Assembly: GCF_001426185.1 (NCBI RefSeq)
Contig: NZ_LMRP01000002.1
Location: 1,070,144 to 1,134,143, forward strand
DNA: 64,000 nucleotides
Direction: 5' to 3'
Origin: Rhodococcus sp. Leaf247
GTDB lineage: Bacteria > Actinomycetota > Actinomycetes > Mycobacteriales > Mycobacteriaceae
Shown here one piece after another: positions 8,219 through 16,215 of this stretch. The notes below the pieces were generated by a model. It was not told where the DNA came from. It did no database searches and worked only from the letters and a program-made list of their open reading frames with translations. The position numbers and the translations under genes were made by a program. Each line of letters opens with the position of its first letter. Position 1 is the stretch's first letter.

Positions 8219-8509
8219 ATGGCCACCATGACGAATCCGGGCGCGAGAACCACACCCGACTCGGCCGAGCAGACCGGTCTTCCTCGCCCGAACCTGACCG
8301 TCCGCGAGATCGAGGTCCTGGTCAGCTGGTTCCGGTGCGATTCCAAGCCGGCCGTCGCCGCACACCTGTTCCTCTCCCTCGGAACCGTCAACACCCACCT
8401 CACGCGCATCCGTCAGAAGTACGCGGCTGTCGGACGTCCCGCCCCCACCAAGGCGTCCCTGGTGGCCAGGGCGCTGCAGGACGGACTCGTCGACATCGAC
8501 GAACTCTGA
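8219..8509 (+). CDS. Small LuxR-type helix-turn-helix regulator (orphan output domain)
   Basis: A 96-residue protein made almost entirely of a LuxR/GerE-type DNA-binding domain: LTVREIEVLVSWFRCDSK, then VAAHLFLSLGTVNTHLTRIRQKYAAVGR. The first 27 residues look disordered, and no receiver or sensor domain is present, so any signal would come from a partner or from its level. ATG at 8219 is preceded by a GAGAG element; an inverted repeat at 8176-8195 may be its own operator. It lies beside the Ter island and converges on the DUF475/TerC-like gene, sharing a bidirectional terminator. The target genes are unknown. Confidence 0.75.
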   Translation: MATMTNPGARTTPDSAEQTGLPRPNLTVREIEVLVSWFRCDSKPAVAAHLFLSLGTVNTHLTRIRQKYAAVGRPAPTKASLVARALQDGLVDIDEL

Positions 8510-8527
8510 CCCACCCCACACCGACGA

Positions 8528-8569
8528 AAGAGCCGCCCGGCCTCGCATGTGCGACGCCGGGCGGCTCTT
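8528..8569. terminator. Bidirectional terminator between LuxR-type gene and DUF475 gene
   Basis: An inverted repeat with 14-nt arms (8528-8541 and 8556-8569, core GAGCCGCCCGGC) lies between the convergent stops at 8509 and 8582 and can serve both strands. Confidence 0.8.
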
Positions 8570-8581
8570 CTCGTGAGGGGG

Positions 8582-9697
8582 TCAGCCCGTGATGTCGACC
8601 TTGGCCTCGTCGGAATGCCCCTCGGCCGCGAGTCGGCGATTGCGCCGCACGCTGGAGAAGAACGACAGTCCGATGAGGACGACGCCGACCAGTCCGGTGA
8701 TGATCTCGTTGATGTGCACGCCGATGGACACCAGCAGGATGATCGACAGTGCGCCGATGGCCCAGTGCGCGCCGTGCTCGAGGTAGACGTAGTCGTCGAG
8801 CGTGCCCTTGCGGACCAGGTAGACCGTCAGCGACCGGACGAACATCGCGCCGATGAACCCGAGGCCCAACGCGATGATGATGGGGTCGGCGGTGATGGCG
8901 AACGCGCCGATGACGCCGTCGAAGCTGAAGGACGCGTCGAGAACCTCCAGGTAGAGGAACAGGAAGAAGCCGGCCTTACCGGTGGCTTTCGCCAGATCCG
9001 ACGGTCCGCTGCTCGCCTCCTCCTCGTCGTCCTCGCCCGGCACGTGGAAGAGGTTGCCGAGCCCGTTGACCGCGATGTAGGTGACCATGCCCAGCACGCC
9101 CGAGACCATGACGGTGGAGATCTTGTCGTCCTCCGCGATCAGTTCCGCAGTGAGGACCAGCAGGATGCCGGCGACGATGACGCCGACCATGTCGAGCTTG
9201 CCGGCCTTCGCGAGAGGCTTCTCGATCCACGAGAGCCACGTGTGCTCGCGTTCTTCGAAGATGAAGCCGAGGAAGAGCATCAGCAGGAACATGCCGCCGA
9301 ACGCCGCGATCTGCGGGTGAGCGTCGGTGATCAGGGTTTCGTACGACGGGCTGCCGTCGGGGAAGTACGCGGCGTCGTCGGCGGGGGGGTTCAGCGCGAG
9401 GCGTAGTGCGGCGACCGGGCCCAGACCCGACGCGACCCACACGATGACCAACGGGAAGACCAACCGCATACCGAAGACGGCGATGATGATGCCGACGGTG
9501 AGGAAGATCTTCTGCCAGAATTCGCTCATCCGCCGCAGGACGGTCGCATTGATGACCGCGTTGTCGAAGGACAGCGAGACCTCGAGGATTCCGAGGATCA
9601 ACACCAGCGCTACGGCTTCCCAGCTGCCGTAGATGAATGCCACGACAACGGACACGGCGGTGATCGCGAAGGACCACCCGAATATTCGTAGAACCAC
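8582..9697 (-). CDS. TerC-like integral membrane protein, DUF475 family
   Basis: Polytopic membrane protein of 371 residues from the TerC superfamily branch known as DUF475. TerC-type hallmarks are paired acidic sites inside membrane helices: ILEVSLSFDNAVINATVL near residue 45 and YLEVLDASFSFDGVIGAF in the second half. Such proteins are linked to metal-ion (manganese) handling and tellurite resistance; the ion is not proven here. GTG at 9697 has GAAAGG nine bases upstream. It follows terD on the same strand after 175 bp, and with terD faces the divergent Ter metabolite operon. Confidence 0.88.
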   Translation of the reverse strand: MVLRIFGWSFAITAVSVVVAFIYGSWEAVALVLILGILEVSLSFDNAVINATVLRRMSEFWQKIFLTVGIIIAVFGMRLVFPLVIVWVASGLGPVAALRLALNPPADDAAYFPDGSPSYETLITDAHPQIAAFGGMFLLMLFLGFIFEEREHTWLSWIEKPLAKAGKLDMVGVIVAGILLVLTAELIAEDDKISTVMVSGVLGMVTYIAVNGLGNLFHVPGEDDEEEASSGPSDLAKATGKAGFFLFLYLEVLDASFSFDGVIGAFAITADPIIIALGLGFIGAMFVRSLTVYLVRKGTLDDYVYLEHGAHWAIGALSIILLVSIGVHINEIITGLVGVVLIGLSFFSSVRRNRRLAAEGHSDEAKVDITG

Positions 9698-9762
9698 GGC
9701 GTGTGGCCTTTCTCTGCTGACGTTCGAAGGTGCACGGCCGAGGTTCGACCCCGTACAGACAA

Positions 9763-9820
9763 CGGAGAGTGTCGCGGCGCCGCCCGCGGGACAACCACGG
9801 TGACGACGAGCAACACTCTC
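9763..9820 (-). promoter_or_regulatory. Long-loop inverted repeat in the terD-DUF475 intergenic leader
   Basis: The nonamers GGAGAGTGT (9763-9771) and ACACTCTCC (9812-9820) form a perfect inverted repeat with a GC-rich 40-nt loop, in the 175-bp gap between terD and the DUF475 gene. It may be a stem that separates expression of the two genes, or a regulator site. No known riboswitch class is recognised. Confidence 0.3.
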
Positions 9821-9872
9821 CGGTGCCGGAGGCAAATACCCCGTCGAACGGGACATTACTCCAACAGAGGGG

Positions 9873-10448
9873 TCAGACGTTTACTCCGAAATCGCGGGCG
9901 ATTCCGGCCAGACCCGATGCATAACCCTGGCCGACGGCGCGGAACTTCCATTCGGCGCCGTTGCGGTACAGCTCGCCGAACACCATGGCGGTCTCCGTCG
10001 AGGCGTCCTCGCTGAGGTCGTAGCGCGCCAACTCGGTGCCGTTGGACTTGTCCACGACGCGGATGTACGCGTTGCGGACCTGACCGAACGACTGCGACCG
10101 GGCGTCCGCCTCGTAGATGGACACGGGGAAGTTGATGGTGTCGATGTTCGGCGGAACGGCGGAGAGTTCGACGTTGATGACCTCGTCGTCGCCGTCACCC
10201 TCGCCCGTGGTGTTGTCACCGGTGTGCTCGATCGAGCCGTCCGGGCTCTTGAGGTTGTTGAAGAACACGAAGTGCTGGTCGCTGACAACCTTCTTGTCCG
10301 TGCCCAGCGCGATGGCACTGGCATCGAGGTCGAAGTCCGTGCCGGTGGTCGTCCTGATGTCCCACCCGAGGCCTACCGAGACGGCCGTGAGGTTGGGTGC
10401 GGCCTTGGTGAGGGAGACGTTGCCACCCTTGGTCAAGCTGACGCCCAT
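9873..10448 (-). CDS. terD: TerD-family calcium-binding stress protein
   Basis: A 191-residue single TerD domain, the usual length. TerD proteins bind Ca2+ through acidic loops and are tied to tellurite resistance and general envelope or DNA stress. The binding motifs are intact: FDLDASA (Asp38, Asp40, Asp42) and TGEGDGDDE (about 81-89), with GLGWD and [21 protein letters not shown] near the end. ATG at 10448 has GAAAGGA upstream. It is divergent from the coiled-coil gene across 105 bp and upstream of the DUF475/TerC-like gene on the same strand, so TerD and TerC-like proteins are probably co-induced. Confidence 0.95.
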   Translation of the reverse strand: MGVSLTKGGNVSLTKAAPNLTAVSVGLGWDIRTTTGTDFDLDASAIALGTDKKVVSDQHFVFFNNLKSPDGSIEHTGDNTTGEGDGDDEVINVELSAVPPNIDTINFPVSIYEADARSQSFGQVRNAYIRVVDKSNGTELARYDLSEDASTETAMVFGELYRNGAEWKFRAVGQGYASGLAGIARDFGVNV

Positions 10449-10553
10449 GAGAAGTGTCCTTTCGGTTGCTTCGGTTGTTCATACCGCAAACGTCCCGGCG
10501 GCTGCGCGCGTTCCCGGAAGTCGAAGAAATACGGCGTCGGTAGCATCGCAGAC
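10449..10553. promoter_or_regulatory. Divergent promoter region of the Ter island
   Basis: The 105-bp gap must drive terD to the left and the metabolite operon to the right. TAGCAT at 10541-10546, 7 nt before the GTG at 10554, is a good leaderless -10 for the operon. Two adjacent 9-bp direct repeats (TTTCGGTTG and CTTCGGTTG at 10460-10477) lie just upstream of terD and could bind a shared regulator. Confidence 0.5.
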
Positions 10554-11759
10554 GTGACACACCGTTGGCCGGGACGCCTGAGCCGCGGCAAGGCGCGACT
10601 CGATGCCGTCGCCGGCATCAGGGCGGACACGGTCACGACATTCCTCGACATGGACAAGCGGCAGTCCATCGCGTCGTCCGGGGTGGACGCACTGGAACGC
10701 CTCGGGCGATCCGACGACGGCCTCCGGACGCAGTGGCGCAGCGTCGAGGAGCAGTGTTTCGCCGCGGGTGCGTCCTATCTGACGGCGACCGAGCGTCCCG
10801 AGTCCGACGCCTCCGAGACGGCGTACGACGCCTTCGCCACCGCGATCGCCCAGCTCGCGGCAGCGAGCGCGTCCGTCGACCGCTTCTACGAGAACTACCG
10901 AGCCCGTCTCGAGCATGCGATCGGCGAGTACGCGGCCGTCCCCCGGCTCGCTCAGGACGCGCGCTCCGCGGCGAACACCGCGCTCTCCGCCGTCACCGGA
11001 TCCGAACCGCATCACCGCTACCCGTCGGTCGTCGCCGGCGTAGGCAGTGTGCACGCAGCCCTGGCAGCGCTGGAACGTGCGGAGGCCACGGGCAGCGGAC
11101 CTGCCGTGACCCGCGCGGCCGCGGACACCCGTTCCGCGTCGGACGTCCTCCGGACAGCCCTCGCCGAGGCACCCGGCAAGTCCAGGCCTGCGACGACGGC
11201 ACTGGCGTCGGTACGCACCCGGCTGCAGGCGGTGGGCACGAAGGCCGAGAACATCGCTCCGGCCTACTCCGCACTGCTCCGTGAGTTCGTCGCGGCCAGC
11301 TCGAACGATCTGGCCAGGGCTCGGGACAACTGCGACGCCCACGTCGCCGCTGCCACTCGGGACATAGATGCCGCCGCCGACGCCCTCGGAGCCGGGAACC
11401 CGGAGACTGCCCTGGACCTGATCACGGCCGCGCGCGCCGACCTGGCCGACGCGGAAGCCGACATCGAAGCCGTGACCGGCCGGCTGGCGCGTCTCCGCGA
11501 GGTCCGGGACGACCCGGCGTCGGTCGAGCAGCGCGTGCGCTTCCGACTGCGCGATGCGCAACTCCTGGTGGTGGACCGAGGAATGGTTGCCGAATGGGGT
11601 TCGGTGCTGGATGCTCAGCTCGCACGCATCGAGCGGGCCACCCGGGCGCTCGGTACGGGGCGGCCCGACTACTGGGCGTACCTCCGAGAACTCGATTCCA
11701 TCGGTGACTTCATCTCCGGTGTGGTCGATCGCATTCGCGGTCGACACGGCCATACGTGA
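10554..11759 (+). CDS. Alpha-helical coiled-coil protein of the Ter operon
   Basis: A 401-residue soluble protein with no membrane segment or signal peptide. It is rich in Ala, Arg, Asp and Glu, and heptad-like helices cover most of its length, for example around residues 65-125 and 255-330. I recognise no catalytic motif. As the first gene of the operon, leaderless from GTG 10554, it may act as a scaffold or membrane-stress sensor for the TerD proteins. It could belong to the helical TelA/KlaA-like group found near ter genes, but the similarity is only in composition, and the function should be read as unknown. Confidence 0.65.
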   Translation: MTHRWPGRLSRGKARLDAVAGIRADTVTTFLDMDKRQSIASSGVDALERLGRSDDGLRTQWRSVEEQCFAAGASYLTATERPESDASETAYDAFATAIAQLAAASASVDRFYENYRARLEHAIGEYAAVPRLAQDARSAANTALSAVTGSEPHHRYPSVVAGVGSVHAALAALERAEATGSGPAVTRAAADTRSASDVLRTALAEAPGKSRPATTALASVRTRLQAVGTKAENIAPAYSALLREFVAASSNDLARARDNCDAHVAAATRDIDAAADALGAGNPETALDLITAARADLADAEADIEAVTGRLARLREVRDDPASVEQRVRFRLRDAQLLVVDRGMVAEWGSVLDAQLARIERATRALGTGRPDYWAYLRELDSIGDFISGVVDRIRGRHGHT

Positions 11760-11774
11760 ACAGAAAGGGTTGCA

Positions 11775-12947
11775 GTGCAGCACTTCTCTCATCTGGAGCC
11801 CGCTACCCTCGACTACTTGTTCCACCGGCCTCCCGAACAGGTCGACGAGTCGAGTGACATGAGGACCAGGGCGCTCGCGCTCGGGGCCACCCTCTACATC
11901 CCGGCGACGCGGCCCGGCCTCGTCGCGACCGTCACGAAGCGCGCCGCGGAGGGATCGCGGTCGATGGTGCTCGACCTCGAGGACGCCGTGGCCGACGCGG
12001 ACCTCGACATCGCCCGGGCTGCCGTGATCGCGGCGCTCGACGAGCTGGCGGACACACCGCCCGACGCTGCCGTGTTCGTCCGCGTGCGCACCGAGGACGA
12101 CATGCACTTCGTGTGCGACCGGCTGGGCCCGGGTCTCGAGGTCCTCACCGGTTTCGTGTTACCGAAGTTCCGGCCCGAGAGCGGAGAGGCGTTCCTCCGC
12201 AGCGTCTCCGAGCGTTCCGCCGCATCCGGGCGACACCTGGTGGTGATGCCGGTGGTGGAGTCGCCCGAGGTGGTCTACCGCGAATCACGCGACGACGAAC
12301 TGATCGGTGCCCGCGAGGTGCTGGGACGGCACCGGGATTCGGTTCTCGCCGTCCGCATCGGAGCGACCGACATGAGCAGCGCGTTCGGTATCCGCCGGGA
12401 CCGCGATCTGACCATCTACGACGTCCGCGTCGTCGCCGACACCATCGGCGCCGTCGTCAATCATCTCGGCCGCAGCGACGGCACCGGCTTCGTCGTCACC
12501 GGTCCGGTGTGGGAGTACTTCGCCGACCACGAACGTCTGTTCCGGCCGATGCTGCGCGCCACCCCGTTCGCCGAACACGACGCCGTCCGCTTCCGCCAGC
12601 AGCTGGTCAGCCGCGACATCGACGGCCTGCTCCGCGAAGTCGCGCTCGATCGGGCCAACGGATTGCACGGCAAGACGGTGATCCACCCGTCGCACGTCGC
12701 TGCCGTGCACTCGTTGTCGGTCGTGACGCACGAGGAATACCAAGACGCGCAGGCCATCGCGTCGGCGACCAGGGGCGGCGGCGTCATGGCGTCGGGCTAC
12801 GGCAACAAGATGAACGAGATCGGCCCGCATCGACCGTGGGCCGAACAGACACTGCGCCGCGCCGCGGTGTTCGGCGTGACCGCCGAGAACGTCTCGTTCG
12901 TCGACGTCATGCAGGCACTGGCGCGACCGCGCGGGAACGTCGCATGA
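11775..12947 (+). CDS. HpcH/HpaI aldolase / citrate lyase beta (CitE)-like enzyme of the Ter operon
   Basis: A 390-residue TIM-barrel lyase or aldolase. Family features are YIPATRP with Arg46, the acidic metal-binding cluster LDLEDAV (Asp67-Glu69-Asp70), VLPKFRPES, and RIGATDMSSAFG, where acidic residues normally bind Mg2+. In Ter neighbourhoods a CitE-like enzyme is thought to help build a nucleoside-like metabolite; the substrate is unknown. The C-terminal third, with GLHGKTVIHPSHVAAVH, matches CitE proteins. GTG at 11775 has GAAAGGG five bases upstream. It lies 15 bp after the coiled-coil gene, and its stop overlaps the next start by 4 nt. Confidence 0.88.
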   Translation: MQHFSHLEPATLDYLFHRPPEQVDESSDMRTRALALGATLYIPATRPGLVATVTKRAAEGSRSMVLDLEDAVADADLDIARAAVIAALDELADTPPDAAVFVRVRTEDDMHFVCDRLGPGLEVLTGFVLPKFRPESGEAFLRSVSERSAASGRHLVVMPVVESPEVVYRESRDDELIGAREVLGRHRDSVLAVRIGATDMSSAFGIRRDRDLTIYDVRVVADTIGAVVNHLGRSDGTGFVVTGPVWEYFADHERLFRPMLRATPFAEHDAVRFRQQLVSRDIDGLLREVALDRANGLHGKTVIHPSHVAAVHSLSVVTHEEYQDAQAIASATRGGGVMASGYGNKMNEIGPHRPWAEQTLRRAAVFGVTAENVSFVDVMQALARPRGNVA

Positions 12948-14215
12948 GCCGGCCCGTGGACCGGCTACTGCCCTGGGCGACAGCCGAACTGGGACTGGTT
13001 CTCGAGCACGGCAACTCGTCGGTCGGCATGCGAGTGGGAGATCTGGTCCAACCCGGACTGCGACGCAATCCCAAGCGCGCCCACCTGCTGGTATCCACCG
13101 TGCTGGGCAAGCACATCCCGCAGGAACCCGCGCACGTCATCGCGGCGGGCGAACTGCTCGGATCGCTCTGCGCCGACGTCCTCACCGGCAGTGAGGACGG
13201 TGTCGTGGTCCTGGGATTCGCCGAGACGGCGACCGGCCTGGGCCACTGCGTGGCGACGCGATTACGAGCGACGAGCTACCTCCACTCCACCCGCAGACCG
13301 GTCGACGGCTTCCCGGTGTACGGCACGTTCGAGGAAGGGCATTCGCATGCGACGAATCACCTTCTCCTCCCGGCCGATGCACACCTCGACCTTCCGCCCC
13401 ACATCCCGATGGTCCTTGTCGACGACGAGATATCGACGGGAACAACGGCTCTCGAAGCCGTCCGAGCCCTGCACGCCATGTCGCCGCGCGCGCGGTACGT
13501 GATCGCCTCGCTCGTCGACATGCGCACCGGCGCACATCGCCGTGCCACCGAGCAGGCCGCGGCCGAGATGGGCGTCATCATCGACTCCGTCTCCCTCGCC
13601 ACCGGAACGGTGCACCTGCCCGACGACATCGTCGAGACCGTCGCGGCGCTCCCGCCCACCCCCGAGAGTCCCGACGCGGTGAGCGCCGGCTCGGTGACCC
13701 GCATCGACATCGACTGGCCCGCAGGGGTTCCCGACGGTGGTCGGCACGGGTTCCGATGCACCGATGCCGCTGCTTTCGAGCACGCGCTGACTGCCGTCGC
13801 CGATACCCTCGCTACCCGCGTCGGCCCCGAACCTCTCGTCGTCGTCGGACACGAGGAGTTCATGTACCTGCCGCTGCGGATCGCCGGAGCGCTGGCCGAC
13901 CGAGGCACGCCCACCCTGTTCCAGACCACCACACGATCACCGGCGTACGTGCTCGATGTGCCCGGGTACCCGCTGCGACGCGGGTTCTCCTTCGTCGCAC
14001 CGGAATCCGGGAGCGCACCGCGTCGGCACCTGTACAACGCCCGCGTCGCCGACGAGGACTCGCCGACACCGGTGCTGCTCGTGGTGGACACTCCCGCCGA
14101 CACCGCCGAGCTCGTCGGTCCCGACGGTCTGGTGGATGCGCTGGCCCGCGCCGGCATCGACGTCACCGTCGCTGTCGTCCATTCCGATCCGAGTTCGTTG
14201 ATCGGACGAGCGTGA
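12944..14215 (+). CDS. Phosphoribosyltransferase with C-terminal TRSP domain
   Basis: A 423-residue two-domain protein. The N-terminal half is a type I PRTase with the PRPP-binding loop LVDDEISTGTTA (Asp160-Asp161) and the early segment SSVGMRVGDLVQPGLRRNP typical of the Ter-type PRTase. The C-terminal domain contains the literal motif Thr330-Arg-Ser-Pro333 that names the TRSP domain, after VVVGHEEFMYLPLRIA. Known literature on Ter systems predicts that this pair makes a nucleoside-like compound from PRPP. ATG 12944 overlaps the CitE-like stop (ATGA), and its own stop overlaps the next gene (TGATG), so the enzymes are made in a fixed ratio. Confidence 0.9.
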   Translation: MSRPVDRLLPWATAELGLVLEHGNSSVGMRVGDLVQPGLRRNPKRAHLLVSTVLGKHIPQEPAHVIAAGELLGSLCADVLTGSEDGVVVLGFAETATGLGHCVATRLRATSYLHSTRRPVDGFPVYGTFEEGHSHATNHLLLPADAHLDLPPHIPMVLVDDEISTGTTALEAVRALHAMSPRARYVIASLVDMRTGAHRRATEQAAAEMGVIIDSVSLATGTVHLPDDIVETVAALPPTPESPDAVSAGSVTRIDIDWPAGVPDGGRHGFRCTDAAAFEHALTAVADTLATRVGPEPLVVVGHEEFMYLPLRIAGALADRGTPTLFQTTTRSPAYVLDVPGYPLRRGFSFVAPESGSAPRRHLYNARVADEDSPTPVLLVVDTPADTAELVGPDGLVDALARAGIDVTVAVVHSDPSSLIGRA

Positions 14216-15336
14216 TGACGACGCCTCTGCACGGGCCCGCTTTCGGTTCCTACGCTGCCGACGAGGTGTCCTGGCTTCTGCAGGACCTGTCCCATGTCGC
14301 ACTGGAAGCCGACACCGAGTCACGCGAGAGCCGCATCCAGTCGGGGCATGCCCACTACGCGGAGTCTCTTCCCGTCGAGTACCAACCCGACGCGGCCTAC
14401 CGGGATCTGTTCGACACGGTGCTGGAGGAGAGCGCATCACGATTGGCCACTGCCGTGGGGGTCGTCACCGACCTGCTGATCGCCGAGCGCGGCGAGCACC
14501 TGGTGCTCGCCTCCCTCGCCCGAGCCGGAACCCCGATCGGAATCCTCATGCGTCGGTGGGCGCGCGCCGTGCACGGCCTGGACTGGCCGCACTACGCCGT
14601 GTCCATCGTGCGGGACCGCGGCATCGATACCGCAGCGCTGGACTATCTTTCGCGTGCCCACGATCCGTCGTCCGTGGTCTTCGTCGACGGATGGACCGGC
14701 AAGGGAGCCATCGCCAAGGAGCTCTCTGCCGCACTCGAGGCGTATCACCACGCCGGAGGCGCACGCTTCGACGACAGGCTGGCAGTACTGGCCGATCCCG
14801 GCCACTGCGTCACCACCTACGGAACACGCGACGACTTCCTCATCGCGTCGGCCTGTCTGAACTCCACGGTGTCCGGGCTGGTCTCCCGCACCGTCCTGAA
14901 CGACGAGTTGATCGGCCCCGGCGAGTTCCACGGAGCGAAGTTCTACTCCGAGCTCGCGTCGTCGGACGTGTCGAACCGGTTGCTGGACAGAGTGTCCGAC
15001 TGCTTCCCGGCGGTCCGAGCGGACGTGACGACCGGCGTCGAAACCGTGCAGGGGTCGGACCGGACTCCGACGTGGAGCGGCTGGGCCTCGGTCGAAAAGG
15101 TACGGGCCGAGTACGGCATCACCACCGTGAACTTCGTCAAACCCGGTGTCGGAGAGACTACTCGGGTTCTGCTGCGCCGAGTACCGTGGCGGATCCTCGT
15201 GCGCGACGCCGATGCCCCCGACCATCGGCACATCCGCATGCTGGCATCGTCGCGCGGCGTTCCCGTCGACGTCGTGCCCGACCTGGCCTATGCCTGCATG
15301 GGATTGATCCGCGACGTGGGAAGCCGGACCGAATGA
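14215..15336 (+). CDS. Second PRTase-like (StiP-type) protein with C-terminal PELOTA RNA-binding domain
   Basis: A 373-residue protein of the family variously named PRTase_1 or cysteine protease StiP. The loop VFVDGWTGKGAI (Asp158 to Gly164) looks like a PRPP-binding loop. The conserved N-terminus SYAADEVSWLLQDLSHV and GILMRRW match the family. The last 80 residues (TTRVLLRRVPWRILVRD, then LASSRGVPVDVVPDL) look like an L7Ae/PELOTA fold, which suggests RNA or nucleotide contact. I favour the PRTase reading because of the loop and the neighbouring PRTase; protease activity is less supported. The start codon overlaps the previous stop by 1 nt. Confidence 0.85.
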   Translation: MTTPLHGPAFGSYAADEVSWLLQDLSHVALEADTESRESRIQSGHAHYAESLPVEYQPDAAYRDLFDTVLEESASRLATAVGVVTDLLIAERGEHLVLASLARAGTPIGILMRRWARAVHGLDWPHYAVSIVRDRGIDTAALDYLSRAHDPSSVVFVDGWTGKGAIAKELSAALEAYHHAGGARFDDRLAVLADPGHCVTTYGTRDDFLIASACLNSTVSGLVSRTVLNDELIGPGEFHGAKFYSELASSDVSNRLLDRVSDCFPAVRADVTTGVETVQGSDRTPTWSGWASVEKVRAEYGITTVNFVKPGVGETTRVLLRRVPWRILVRDADAPDHRHIRMLASSRGVPVDVVPDLAYACMGLIRDVGSRTE

Positions 15337-16169
15337 CGACCGCACTCGTGGCGACCGACCTGGACCGCACCATGATCTACAGCCGTGCTGCGCTGGCGGA
15401 GGGCGGATCGAGCGAGGTGCAGTGTGTCGAGATGTACGAGGGTGCCCCGCTGTCCTTCATGACGGTCCGGGCAGCAGATCTCCTCGCCGAGCTGGCCGCG
15501 GCGACGACAGTCGTTCCGACGACGACCCGCACGGTCGAACAGTTCCGACGCATCACACTCCCCGGTGCGCCGTGGCGTCACGCGATCACGACGAACGGCG
15601 CCTCGATTCTCGTGGACGGGGAACCCGACCGCCAGTGGCGTGCGGCCGTGGACGAGGCTGTCGCCGACACTGCCGCCCCCCTCGACGAGGTGACGGCCGA
15701 GATGCGCCGGCGCGGCGACGATTCGTGGGTTCTGAAGCAGCGCACCGCCGACGACCTGTTCTGCTACCTGGTCGTCGACGTCGCAACGATGCCGGCGACG
15801 TTCGTCGAGAGCTTCGGTCGATGGTGCGCCCACCGGGGGTGGGGGGTGTCGCAGCAGGGCCGCAAGATCTACGCGATGCCCGACGTGGTGTGTAAGTCGC
15901 GGGCCATCGCCGAGGTTCGACGACGACTGATCGACGACGGCACTCTCGATCCGGCGACGCCGGTACTCGCCGCGGGGGACGGTGCACTGGACGCGGAGAT
16001 GCTGCGCAGCGCCGACGCCGCGATCCGACCCCGGCACGGAGAGCTCGAACTGTTGCAGTGGCAGGCCCCGGGGCTGATGGTGACCGAGCATTCCGGCGGC
16101 CCGGCCAGCGAGGAGATCCTGGACTGGTTCCACGCGAACCTGAATCGGACATTGCGCCACGTACGCTGA
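15333..16169 (+). CDS. HAD-superfamily phosphatase of the Ter operon
   Basis: A 278-residue haloacid-dehalogenase hydrolase. Motif I is TDLDRT with nucleophile Asp9 and acid/base Asp11; motif II is the Thr in VVPTTTRT; motif III is the Lys in VVCKSRAI; motif IV is AAGDGALDAEML. A cap region of about 100 residues lies between motifs II and III, as in Cof-type or sucrose-phosphatase-like enzymes. It probably dephosphorylates an intermediate made by the two PRTase-like enzymes. Its ATG overlaps the previous stop by 4 nt. The next gene follows after 46 bp with its own ribosome binding site. Confidence 0.87.
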   Translation: MTTALVATDLDRTMIYSRAALAEGGSSEVQCVEMYEGAPLSFMTVRAADLLAELAAATTVVPTTTRTVEQFRRITLPGAPWRHAITTNGASILVDGEPDRQWRAAVDEAVADTAAPLDEVTAEMRRRGDDSWVLKQRTADDLFCYLVVDVATMPATFVESFGRWCAHRGWGVSQQGRKIYAMPDVVCKSRAIAEVRRRLIDDGTLDPATPVLAAGDGALDAEMLRSADAAIRPRHGELELLQWQAPGLMVTEHSGGPASEEILDWFHANLNRTLRHVR

Positions 16170-16215
16170 AGTTTCACGCACCCGATGTAGCCGAGCATGT
16201 GGAAGAGGACGATTC

